A DNA stretch of 32,071 nucleotides, taken from NCBI GenBank assembly GCA_002382805.1, contig DGAD01000002.1:1-32071 (forward strand). The letters are read 5' to 3'. Each line of letters opens with the position of its first letter. The first letter of the stretch is position 1. Source of the DNA: Clostridiales bacterium UBA4039. Its GTDB lineage: Bacteria; Bacillota; Clostridia; Lachnospirales; Vallitaleaceae. Below, piece by piece: positions 24,578 to 31,863 of the stretch. The translations under genes and the position numbers were made by a program. The notes beneath the pieces are model-generated. The model had not been told where the DNA came from and ran no database searches. It saw only the letters and a list, made by a program, of their open reading frames with translations.

Positions 24578-25862
24578 ATCCCGTTCCTCTCTGAGTCTCC
24601 TTGAGTTCGTTCATTGAGCTTAGAGCGTCATGGATAATTCGCTTACGTTCTGACTTTTCGTTGTTGTCATAGATATAGCCATAAGTAGTTGAAATTTCTT
24701 CGTGTCCCATTAAATCTCTGATTAATTCTATCGGGACATTATTGGCATGCAATTCTGAAGCTACCGTTCGTCTTATATCATGGGCGGATTTAACCTCAAT
24801 AGCAGCAGATTTACAACACTTTCTGATTCGATTATCAATTTCTCTGATTTTTGTTCTGCCATTTGCATCGACAAAAATAAAATCATCGTCATCGTAACCT
24901 AGGTCTTTGTTAATAGCCATGACTGTTGTTAACAAATCAATAGTATAATCATCCAAATCCAAGAAACGGTTACTACTTTCAGTTTTCGTATATTCGACGA
25001 CAACAGGTACAAGCTTACCATTTTCGTCTTCTTCCTTACTTTCCATCCGCTGGATATGAATTTCTTTGTTTTTGAAATCAATATCCTGTCCTTTGAGTGC
25101 AGCAACTTCTCCGATTCTAGGTCCTAACTTAAAAAGTAGAAAAACAGCATAAGCATCGGTAACATCAGGATGCTCCAATAAGTCCATATTCAGAGCCATG
25201 AACATCTTTTCCTTTTCACTTGGTAGATAAACACGGCTTCGATCATTTTTCTTAGTCGGTTGTTGACAGCCGTAAGTCATAATATCAGCCAGATCAAAAG
25301 GATTCTTGCTGATGATTTCCTTTTTCAGAGCCATGCCAATTAATTCCTTCATAATGAACTTCATGCTATCTAACTCTTTTTTGGTTAAACTGAAGTCCTT
25401 AATACATTGGTGAAAGAACTTTTCCAAATGCTCTGGCTTAATTTTGGCAACAGGACGTTTGATAATTGGATGTTCCTTATAATACTTATCCCATCGGTTT
25501 GCATCACGGTGGATTGTACGGTCGCTAAGATTCATTTCGTTACGTTTATTCAGCCATTCAGGATAAAGTATCTCTAAAGCCACTTTGGAGCGGTTATTAA
25601 CGAAATAATGATCATATAGCTTCTGGTAAAGACGTTCTTCTTTAGTAGCAGAAACTTTTTTACCTCTTGTACCAGTTTCACTTGGAAGATAGGTTTGCCA
25701 ACGTGATTTTTCTGTTTTGGGTTCAGTGATGTCGTATTTGTGTACTGCGTCAACTTTTTTCTTTTTCATATCTGTTAATTGTTTCGGTACGTTGTCTGAT
25801 ATCAGTTTACCATCATTAATCAATTCCATCAAAAGTAATTTATCTGTTTCATTTATATTCAT
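24573..25862 (-). CDS. int: Tyrosine integrase, Tn916/phage Int type
   Basis: A 429-aa site-specific recombinase that most likely moves this element in and out of tRNA-Gly. The N-terminal part (about 1-130) carries Lys-rich arm-binding-like sequence. A core-binding SAM-like domain is at about 130-205. The catalytic domain has R249 (LGPRIGEVAAL), K293 (TKTESSNRF), H361-x-x-R364 (SAHDIRRTVAS), H387 (LMGHEEISTT) and nucleophile Y396, all intact. The start at 25862 has GAGGG about 8 bases upstream, held within a hairpin (25870-25895). The gene points toward attL. Confidence 0.95.
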   Translation of the reverse strand: MNINETDKLLLMELINDGKLISDNVPKQLTDMKKKKVDAVHKYDITEPKTEKSRWQTYLPSETGTRGKKVSATKEERLYQKLYDHYFVNNRSKVALEILYPEWLNKRNEMNLSDRTIHRDANRWDKYYKEHPIIKRPVAKIKPEHLEKFFHQCIKDFSLTKKELDSMKFIMKELIGMALKKEIISKNPFDLADIMTYGCQQPTKKNDRSRVYLPSEKEKMFMALNMDLLEHPDVTDAYAVFLLFKLGPRIGEVAALKGQDIDFKNKEIHIQRMESKEEDENGKLVPVVVEYTKTESSNRFLDLDDYTIDLLTTVMAINKDLGYDDDDFIFVDANGRTKIREIDNRIRKCCKSAAIEVKSAHDIRRTVASELHANNVPIELIRDLMGHEEISTTYGYIYDNNEKSERKRIIHDALSSMNELKETQRGTGY

Positions 25863-25869
25863 AGAAATC

Positions 25870-25895
25870 GCCCTCTTTCGTTTAAGTTAGAGGGC
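25870..25895 (-). promoter_or_regulatory. Hairpin covering the integrase ribosome-binding site
   Basis: GCCCTCT (25870-25876) and AGAGGGC (25889-25895) form a 7-bp inverted repeat. In the minus-strand mRNA its 3' arm contains the GAGGG that serves as ribosome site for the ATG at 25862, so folding would mask the site. Confidence 0.5.
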
Positions 25896-25943
25896 ATTTT
25901 ACGAATGTAAATATGGAAATCAAAAAATAAGGCAATATTTTTC

Positions 25944-25973
25944 TTGACTTTGATTTGAATGATTGTTTATAAG
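25944..25973 (+). promoter_or_regulatory. Promoter reading toward the second recombinase
   Basis: TTGACT (25944-25949), an 18-base spacer, TATAAG (25968-25973). It would give a 300-base leader before the recombinase start at 26282. Confidence 0.5.
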
Positions 25974-26112
25974 GTATGGGCAACATGGTTTTGATTGATT
26001 TTCCAACTAATTTGGAATGATAAGAAGGTTTGATGTAGCTTGGGCAGTTGAATAATTGCGATGTATCGGATGCAGTTTAATTGATGAATAGAAAGGGAGG
26101 GAGTGAAATGAT

Positions 26113-26184
26113 ATGGGATGCATGAGATGCGGACTGATCCGAGCAAAAAATATGAAGGAATGGAGTGAAAATAGCAGGTTTTAA
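26113..26184 (+). CDS. Possible 23-aa leader peptide with CxxC
   Basis: A 23-codon frame beginning MGCMRCGL, downstream of a strong AGGGAGG but spaced a little too far. A five-codon frame from ATG 26108 is spaced better. Both end before the recombinase gene. They may be leader peptides or chance. Confidence 0.15.
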   Translation: MGCMRCGLIRAKNMKEWSENSRF

Positions 26185-26281
26185 GGGCGTTACAGACTTT
26201 AAGCTTAGTCATGAAAGAAAGCAAATTTACTTAACTAAAGGTGTATTTGTTATGCACGGATTTGAAAGGGGAGTGGTTATT

Positions 26282-27139
26282 ATGGCAAGAATGTCAAAGA
26301 TGGACTATCAATTGCATTGTCGGATGCAAGAGATGTTTTGTCCAAATGAAAGCCGACATCAAGCAAAACAAGAATACAAAGATATGATGGGAAAAGAAGC
26401 AACACATAATAGAACTATAGGCATTCATAGTTTTAAGTCTTATGATGCGTATAAACAAACCAGTATCGAATTCTCAAAATATATGAAGAAAGAGCATAAA
26501 GACATCAAAGATGTAAGGCAGGTCAAAATGGAGCATGTGGTCGAATATCTGCAATACCGTCAAGAAGATGAGAAATCTGCCTATACCATAAGTAAGGATA
26601 TGGCTGCGTTGAATAAGTTGTTTAATTTCTTTGTGACAAAAAAAGATGCAGGAATTAAAGAACGCTCATATAAAGATATAAAAAGAAGTCGGTTGGATAC
26701 AGAAAATGATAAGAAGTACAATCCTAATAATTATAAAGATCAGATTATGTTTGCAAAGGCTAGTGGCTGTCGCAGAGAAAGTGTATTGAAAGTTAAACCG
26801 GAGCATTTTATTTGGGAGAATGGATTGCCGATAAAGGTTTATTTAAAAGAAAAAGGTGGAAAAGAGCGTGAAGCACATATTCTAGTGGAATATCAGGAAG
26901 GGTTGAAAAATATTTTGGAAAATAAGGAAATGGGTAAGAACTTGTTTGATAGATATGCGAAAAAGATTGATAATCATGCATTTAGACGGGAATATGCGAA
27001 GGATAGGTATCAAGAAATATTGGGAAATCGAGAAGACCAAAAGGACTATCGAGGATTTGATAAGAAGGTTTTGAAAGAACTTACAAAGGACTTGGGGCAT
27101 AATAGATTAGATGTGGTAGTATATAATTACTTAAAGTAA
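26282..27139 (+). CDS. Second tyrosine recombinase/integrase-like protein
   Basis: A 285-aa protein with the fold order of a short tyrosine recombinase. The N-terminal SAM-like helices (about 45-120) contain SYDAYKQTSIEFSKYMK. The catalytic part has an Arg in SGCRRESVLKV (R164/R165), Lys in EKGGKEREAHI (K191/K194), HAFRR (H232, R235), LGHNR (H273) and the terminal VVYNYLK (Y281 or Y283). Resolvase-like functions of such short recombinases are known in Firmicutes plasmids and islands. The ATG at 26282 has AAAGGGGAG; starts at 26165 (GTG) or 26252 are possible but give an atypical N-terminus. It is divergent from int. It could aid excision, resolve multimers, or be a relic of an earlier element. 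Confidence 0.75.
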   Translation: MARMSKMDYQLHCRMQEMFCPNESRHQAKQEYKDMMGKEATHNRTIGIHSFKSYDAYKQTSIEFSKYMKKEHKDIKDVRQVKMEHVVEYLQYRQEDEKSAYTISKDMAALNKLFNFFVTKKDAGIKERSYKDIKRSRLDTENDKKYNPNNYKDQIMFAKASGCRRESVLKVKPEHFIWENGLPIKVYLKEKGGKEREAHILVEYQEGLKNILENKEMGKNLFDRYAKKIDNHAFRREYAKDRYQEILGNREDQKDYRGFDKKVLKELTKDLGHNRLDVVVYNYLK

Positions 27140-27153
27140 TTAACTATAGTTCA

Positions 27154-27259
27154 TTTCAATAGTAAATATGTTGGTTTGACAGTTGCATTAATAGATGTAA
27201 AATTAATACAATAATATATCCTATATTTCAGTAATATTGCTTTGTTTCATAGTAATATG
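27154..27259. promoter_or_regulatory. Three imperfect TTTCA-AGTAA-TAT repeats upstream of the cargo operon
   Basis: Related sequences at 27154-27170, 27226-27239 and 27245-27259 share TTTCA, (A)GTAA and TAT(T)G blocks. The last two overlap the -35/spacer region of the promoter at 27237-27266. This suggests a regulator-binding site. Confidence 0.35.
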
Positions 27260-27266
27260 ATATAAT
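27237..27266 (+). promoter_or_regulatory. Promoter of the three-gene cargo operon
   Basis: TTGCTT (27237-27242), an 18-base spacer, and an extended -10 TGATATAAT with TATAAT at 27261-27266. A second possible promoter, TTGACA-16-TAAAAT, lies at 27176-27203. The start codon follows at 27300. Confidence 0.65.
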
Positions 27267-27299
27267 TTACTATATTTAGCGAAAAAGAAGGGGTATATA

Positions 27300-28565
27300 A
27301 TGAATATTAGTAATTTTGTTTTTAATGAGTTGTTAAAAGGTGATGTTCAGGCATTTATAGAATCTAAAGATAATATAACGGTATATATGCGTTTCAAGCA
27401 ATATCAAATGGATACGGCAACAAGCACTTTATTAGATTTGCTAAATAAGATGATACAAGAAGGTGTATTTACCAATCAAGAGGTAAAAGATTTTTTAAAT
27501 AGTAAATTATCAAATGGACACTTAACAAATTTGTTTAGATATCATTTTGCTGAATCAGGGTTAGAAACAGAAGAGGAATTTATCGAAAGAATTAATTCTT
27601 TAGCTAATAGACCGAAACCACATCTTTTTTCAGTAGAGATCCCAGCTGATATTAATTGTAATTACATATCTGATGAAATATATAATTTAGTAGATGAATC
27701 AAGTGCGAAGTTAGTTTCATTAAGTTATGAAAAAAATGAAGAAAATTTAATTACAACGGTTAAATTTCTAATCGTTCGTGGTATCCTAGATAATGGGAAT
27801 AGAAGTCATTTGTACATTGTTACAGAAATAGATTATATAAATTCAATTGTTATAATTAGAAACAAAAATATAGCAAAATCTGAAAATAGTAAGTATTCAG
27901 CAAAAAATACTTTTAAAAATATGAAAGAAATAGTAAATGAAAAATTTGCATTAACTACGATAAACAAAAGAGCAGAAGATTCATTAATATTATTTCATAT
28001 GGCTAGTGATTTAGTTAATCCAGTTCTGAATCCATATTTAGTCAAGATTGAAAGTATATTAGATAATAAAATATCCTTATTTATTGACGATATAGAAAAA
28101 GAAGTTGGCATCGAAAGTAGTGAAGTGGGAAAAAATATTATTGTTAGTAATATTAAATATCACTTAATAGCTGAAATGATAGCTAAGGACTATGGAAAAC
28201 TGGATGAAAATAAATTGAAAGCAAATTTTGGAGTTAATGGATATATTAGACAAATTAATTTTTTAGATGAATCACAAGCTGAAGGAAAGGCTAAACCAGA
28301 AACTGCGGAGGAATCTATATTAGAAACAAGTGTTTTTTATGATTTTAAAGCTCGATTAGATGATTGTCAAACGGTTGAAGATTTAACTATATATTGGCTT
28401 GATTTTATGGAAAAAGTTGATGAATCAACAAATATAACTACATATGAAAAAGCAGGTGTAAGTTTTCATATAGAAGAAGGGTATTTAAATATTGTCCTAA
28501 AAAAATTATTGCATGGAGAGGAGTTTGTTCAACATGTATTGCGAAAAATTGATGAATATTCTTGA
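27300..28565 (+). CDS. Cargo operon gene A, unrecognised 421-aa protein
   Basis: Not recognised. 421 aa, hydrophilic, no signal peptide or membrane helix, very rich in Ile, Lys, Asn and Glu. The first 100 residues look alpha-helical. The middle (about 105-190) alternates short beta-like strands (HLFSVEIPADI, AKLVSLSYEK, SHLYIVTEIDYI, NSIVIIRNKNIA). The region 215-300 is helical, and the C-terminal 80 residues follow a Glu/Ala linker. No nucleotide-binding, nuclease or protease motif is visible. ATG 27300 has AAGGGG. It is the first gene of a tight operon, and its 3' end overlaps gene B by 32 bases, pointing to translational coupling and a joint function. Visibly more AT-rich than host genes, consistent with transfer. 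Probably a soluble sensor or scaffold component; this is inference only. Confidence 0.85.
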   Translation: MNISNFVFNELLKGDVQAFIESKDNITVYMRFKQYQMDTATSTLLDLLNKMIQEGVFTNQEVKDFLNSKLSNGHLTNLFRYHFAESGLETEEEFIERINSLANRPKPHLFSVEIPADINCNYISDEIYNLVDESSAKLVSLSYEKNEENLITTVKFLIVRGILDNGNRSHLYIVTEIDYINSIVIIRNKNIAKSENSKYSAKNTFKNMKEIVNEKFALTTINKRAEDSLILFHMASDLVNPVLNPYLVKIESILDNKISLFIDDIEKEVGIESSEVGKNIIVSNIKYHLIAEMIAKDYGKLDENKLKANFGVNGYIRQINFLDESQAEGKAKPETAEESILETSVFYDFKARLDDCQTVEDLTIYWLDFMEKVDESTNITTYEKAGVSFHIEEGYLNIVLKKLLHGEEFVQHVLRKIDEYS

Positions 28566-29064
28566 GCATCCTGATAACAAAAAGTATAAATTAAATAGAA
28601 CACATCTAATTGAGATTTCAGAGTTTATAAGAAGTAGGTCAAAACAAGAGAGAATGAAATTGGACCCGGTTAGGACGTCGATGAAGCTCAATTTGCCTTT
28701 AAGTAAAGTTTTAGGGTTCTATATCATAGGTTCATATATCAAATTGTTTAATATCAACTTGATTTATAGATGTGATTGTGGGGAAAAAATTAAACTAAGA
28801 AGTAGGAATCAGGTTGTAGATTGTCCCGAATGCAATTCAATAAGCAATCCTGATGAATATAAAGATAATACATATATGAATTTTACTTTATTGGAAGTGC
28901 CAAGTGTATGTAAACAATTGGATTATACTTTTAAGAATCAATATGATGAAGTTGATTGGGATAAAGTTGAAGGGACAACTACTTTAAATGTTTTTGACAA
29001 TACAATAGAAGGTGGTGAAACAGAATCAAAAAAGATTTTAGAATCACTATTAGGAGGTGTATAA
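28534..29064 (+). CDS. Cargo operon gene B, zinc-ribbon protein
   Basis: A 176-aa soluble protein. Residues 20-75 are helical (IEISEFIRSRSKQERMKL, then PVRTSMKLNLPLSKVLGFYIIGSYIKLF) and could form a helix-turn-helix. A zinc ribbon follows: C80-x-C82 and C97-x-x-C100 (CDCGEKIKL then DCPECN). An acidic tail (about 135-176) ends the protein. The ATG at 28534 has GGAGAGGAG about 9 bases upstream, inside gene A, so the two genes overlap by 32 bases; an ATG at 28513 lacks its own site. The pairing of a possible DNA- or protein-binding helical domain with a zinc ribbon suggests a mid-component or adaptor. Family not recognised. Confidence 0.8.
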   Translation: MYCEKLMNILEHPDNKKYKLNRTHLIEISEFIRSRSKQERMKLDPVRTSMKLNLPLSKVLGFYIIGSYIKLFNINLIYRCDCGEKIKLRSRNQVVDCPECNSISNPDEYKDNTYMNFTLLEVPSVCKQLDYTFKNQYDEVDWDKVEGTTTLNVFDNTIEGGETESKKILESLLGGV

Positions 29065-29065
29065 A

Positions 29066-29611
29066 TTGAGTGTAGACAAGAAATTACAGAATCTTCTATA
29101 TTATATTTCATTAATAACCAGTGTGTTAATTTTATTGATGGTATTTTTTATATTATTTTTAATAGGTGCAGATTATTTTGTTAACGAAATAAATAATGAA
29201 ACGATTGTATCTGGTATAATATCTGGTGCAGGAAGTCTTTTTGGTGGTGTAATTGGTGCAATCGTTGCTTTGATTATTGTAAATAAGCAGTTCAATAATA
29301 TGAAACAAATTGAGAAAGAAAAGAGTAATGCGTTAGTAAAAAAATGTGCATTAATTCTTAAAAATGATTTAATTATTATAAAATCTAAAGTTATTGAAAA
29401 AACTGAAATTGATATTATGTTAACTGACATTAATTTCAAATCATGGGATAAAATTAGATTTGAAATAGCTGATTTATTGGATGTCTCTGACTTTAAAAGA
29501 TGTGAAGGGTTGTATTTAACAATAAGAGAAACAGAGAGAGTTAAGAAACAGATAGTATTAGATTCAGTAGAATCATTAATTCAATCTTTTGATAAAATGA
29601 TTAAAGAGTAG
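29066..29611 (+). CDS. Cargo operon gene C, two-helix membrane protein
   Basis: A 181-aa protein starting at TTG 29066, one base after the stop of gene B. AGGAGG at 29052-29057 is spaced 8 bases from the TTG; a GTG at 29057 lies inside that site. Two membrane helices: about 10-38 (LLYYISLITSVLILLMVFFIL) and about 52-77, the latter Gly-rich (SGIISGAGSLFGGVIGAIVALIIV). Both termini are then inside, leaving a cytoplasmic helical domain of about 100 residues. The same two-helix plus cytoplasmic helix plan occurs in several phage-defence membrane effectors and in putative AbiC-type proteins, but sequence identity to a named family is not recognised. As the last gene of the operon it is the natural effector candidate. 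Confidence 0.82.
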   Translation: MSVDKKLQNLLYYISLITSVLILLMVFFILFLIGADYFVNEINNETIVSGIISGAGSLFGGVIGAIVALIIVNKQFNNMKQIEKEKSNALVKKCALILKNDLIIIKSKVIEKTEIDIMLTDINFKSWDKIRFEIADLLDVSDFKRCEGLYLTIRETERVKKQIVLDSVESLIQSFDKMIKE

Positions 29612-29689
29612 AAATTTAGAAGATTATACTAATTAATAAAAAGAGTAAGTGCATTTTGAGTCCACACCTGAGTCCGTAAAAAAACAACG

Positions 29690-29714
29690 TACCGAAACGC
29701 TCCTTTCTTCGGTA
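29690..29714. repeat. Inverted repeat next to attR
   Basis: TACCGAA (29690-29696) and TTCGGTA (29708-29714) lie 20 bases inside the right attachment repeat. Probably a binding site for the recombination machinery; nothing matching is seen beside attL. Confidence 0.4.
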
Positions 29715-29734
29715 TATACGCGAGGCGTGATTCA

Positions 29735-29807
29735 TTCGAATCCCGTCTCGCGCTCTCAGAAGTTCCAAGATTCTAGACAACTAGGGTTTTGGGGCTTTTT
29801 TTACGTG
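29735..29807. repeat. attR: right copy of the integration direct repeat
   Basis: 73 bases repeating 24331-24402 with one additional T in the T-run (seven instead of six). It contains the 3' part of tRNA-Gly without the rest of the gene, plus the same terminator stem (29765-29792) and T-run, which here ends the cargo operon. Confidence 0.92.
29765..29802 (+). terminator. Duplicated tRNA terminator at the right end of the element
   Basis: The same 12-bp stem as at 24361, followed by seven T. It lies 154 bases after the stop of cargo gene C and is probably its terminator, insulating the host PTS operon. Confidence 0.7.
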
Positions 29808-30218
29808 CAAAAAATAAAAATGTGTCGAGTATATATGGGATCATCAAATAAAATCGAGTATCACTCATAATCAATAGAAAATAAACTGCACCACATAAGT
29901 GAAATGAATTATTTGTATGTTCTTTTTGTTTAATCTATACTAATAATATACTATTTGCATAAGTTTTAATAGTAAAAATTGTTGAGATATTCTTTAAAAC
30001 AAAAAGGAGGTTTTGTGTATATGAATATAATAATGCTAGAATACAAGGCGCAAGTGATGAGCGTTTAATTCGGCAAAGCTAATGTGGTTAAAGAGAAAGT
30101 TTTTTTACTTCTCTCATCTTAATTTGTAGTATAGCTTTTATTTAAATTGCATCAAGAAATTGGAGGTAATATAAAATAATAATTTATAAAGTCATTTGGT
30201 GACGGAATGGAGATTTTT
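29808..30218. other. Leader region of the PTS operon
   Basis: About 410 AT-rich bases with no full gene. TATACT-type -10 boxes occur at 29936-29941 and 29947-29952, with a poorly spaced TTGTTT at 29926. A 15-codon frame (30021-30068; MNIIMLEYKAQVMSV) has a strong AAGGAGG. A weak stem lies around a T-run at 30093-30117 (AGAGAAAGT and ACTTCTCTC). It could hold an antiterminator target or leader peptide, but no known riboswitch was recognised. Confidence 0.4.
30021..30068 (+). CDS. Possible 15-aa leader peptide
   Basis: ATG 30021 (or GTG 30015 in the same frame) follows AAGGAGG at 30004-30010. The product would be MNIIMLEYKAQVMSV. It is either a leader peptide for the PTS operon or the start of a lost gene. 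Confidence 0.25.
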   Translation: MNIIMLEYKAQVMSV

Positions 30219-30548
30219 ATGAAAAAGATTAGAGTTCTGTTAATATGTGGGGTTGGAGCTTCAAGTGGATTCATGGCTGCAAACATAAGAAAAGAAGCAA
30301 AAAAACAAAATATTGAAATGAATATCATGGCAAGAGGTGAGGCAGAAGCTGAAAATTATCTTGATGAGGTTGATTGCCTGATGATAGGTCCACATTTGGC
30401 ATATATGCTTGATGAAGTCATGGGTTTAGTAGAAGGAAAAGAAATAAAAGTTGGTTTGTTGGATCCAAAATATTATGCTACATTAGACGGAAAAAAAGGA
30501 TTAGATCATATTTTGGAAATCATGGAAGAAAGAGAGGAAAGTAAATGA
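30219..30548 (+). CDS. PTS lactose/cellobiose-family IIB component
   Basis: A 109-aa cytoplasmic phosphocarrier. The N-terminal MKKIRVLLICGVGASSGFMA contains the phosphorylated Cys (C10) and its phosphate loop, as in IIB proteins of the Lac/Cel family. IGPHLAYMLDEV (about 67-78) is the matching second block. It takes phosphate from IIA and passes it to the sugar carried by IIC. ATG 30219 has GGAG six bases upstream; ATG 30207 is a less likely start. Its TGA overlaps the ATG of the IIC gene (ATGA), showing coupled translation. Substrate (cellobiose, chitobiose, lichenan fragments or similar) unknown. Confidence 0.92.
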   Translation: MKKIRVLLICGVGASSGFMAANIRKEAKKQNIEMNIMARGEAEAENYLDEVDCLMIGPHLAYMLDEVMGLVEGKEIKVGLLDPKYYATLDGKKGLDHILEIMEEREESK

Positions 30549-31792
30549 AAAAAATGATATATTGGTTAGAAAATAGTTTCGCGCCAAAAATGAATATTAT
30601 TAATAATAATATATGGATTGTCACGTTATAAGATTCTATTATGCAGGTTTTGCCATTTATATTGTTGGGATCCGTTTTTGCATTATTAGGCGTTTTAAAC
30701 GATTTCATACCTGGTCTGCCTTCTTTCTGGGAACCGTTTGATTGGACTATGGGCAAAATATCGTTGTTTATAGCTTTCCTTATTCCGTTTAACTTAATGG
30801 AAAAAAAGAAATTTCGTAAGCAGCGAATTATTGCAGGGACAACAGGTTTAATACTCTTTTTAATTGTAATAACTCCACAAGTAACGGCAGAAGGAACGGT
30901 TGGTTTTTCTTGGATCACTGCTTTTGGAGCAGGGGGAATGTTTGTTGCAATATTTTGTGGTGTATTTACAGGGATTATTATGGGGCTATTTGGTAAGTTT
31001 TCATTTTTTAAAGAAGATTCAACGATACCCGAATTTGTTAGAGCTTGGTTCGACGCTATGTTACCTATTGCCATTGTTGTTTGCACAGGATGGATAGTGA
31101 TTCTTCTCAATAATATTGATATATACAATATTATTATACGTTTAATTGAGCCGATGGGTAAATTTCTTGAGACACCATATGGATTTATATTCTGGTTAAC
31201 TTTTTCTTGTTTTTTATATTCGATGGGAATATCAACATGGATATTGACACCTGTAACGACACCGTTTTTACTGGCCGCAATTACATCAAATATGGCGTTA
31301 GTTGCTTCTGGTGTGACAGCAGCATCGGAGTTAAATCTTGTTACTTCTGAAACAGTATTTTCAGCATATATTTGGGTAGGTGGAACGGGATGTACTTTGC
31401 CGTTAATTGTTATGATGCTATTTTCAAAGAGTCAATACCTAAAATCTTTAGGGAGAGCTTGTTTTGTTCCTGGGGTGTTTAATATTAATGAACCTGTTGT
31501 CTTTGGGGCAATTGCATGGAACCCTCTACTAATGCTTCCTATGTGGATACAAGGAATCATATTACCAATTATTGTGTGGATATTCACAAAAGTGATACAT
31601 TTTGCACCGATTCCTACATCGTTATTTGAAATGTGGTACGTTCCATTCCCGATATCTACTTGGCTTACTACAGGAAGTGTAAAGGGGCTGCTTTTATTAA
31701 CTATTATTGTTATTGTTGCAACAATGATATGGTATCCATTCTTTAAAACATATGAAATGCAAGAAGTAAAAAAAGAACAACAAAGCAGTTAA
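30545..31792 (+). pseudogene. PTS lactose/cellobiose-family IIC permease, interrupted by TAA at codon 29
   Basis: A membrane permease of the Lac/Cel PTS family, 416 codons including the stop. The natural start is ATG 30545, overlapping the IIB stop. It gives MKKMIYWLENSFAPKMNIINNNIWIVTL, then TAA at 30629-30631, then DSIMQVLPFILLGS in the same frame. Homologues read through this point with Lys or Gln in WxxxLxDSIM. The rest (from M33, 30641) is intact to 31792, with about ten hydrophobic segments and a late GVFNINEPVVFGAI loop (about 315-328) typical of substrate binding. Re-initiation at ATG 30641 would keep all membrane helices and lose only the amphipathic N-terminus, but no ribosome site precedes it. 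Either a recent nonsense mutation, a sequencing error, or suppressed. Confidence 0.85.
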
Positions 31793-31863
31793 TCTTTTCT
31801 TGTACAACATATTATAATTGATTATACGAACTACAAAATATAGATAGAAGGTGAGCGATATTT

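Larger units (their letters stand above)
25863..26281. other. Divergent intergenic region between the two recombinases
   Basis: About 420 bases. It holds the hairpin over the integrase ribosome site (25870-25895), a plus-strand promoter TTGACT-18-TATAAG (25944-25973), and a roughly 300-base leader. A strong AGGGAGG near 26095-26103 precedes very short frames (five codons from 26108; 23 codons from 26113). Attachment-arm sites for Int could lie here, but no clear repeated arm motif was found. Confidence 0.5.
24331..29807. mobile_element. About 5.4-kb integrative element in tRNA-Gly
   Basis: Bounded by the 72/73-base direct repeats at 24331 and 29735, which puts one element at about 5404 bases. 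It has a tyrosine integrase next to the tRNA end, a second tyrosine recombinase and a three-gene AT-rich operon. No replication, relaxase, capsid or excisionase gene is recognised. It is therefore a minimal genomic island or satellite that would need help from other elements to move between cells. Confidence 0.88.

Noticed and set aside
29649..29870. 73-codon frame across the right attachment repeat
   Set aside because: It covers the duplicated tRNA end, terminator stem and T-run, has no ribosome site, and its translation has no protein-like pattern.
30520..31128. 202-codon minus-strand frame opposite the PTS genes
   Set aside because: Antisense to clear IIB and IIC sequence; its hydrophobic character mirrors the permease helices.
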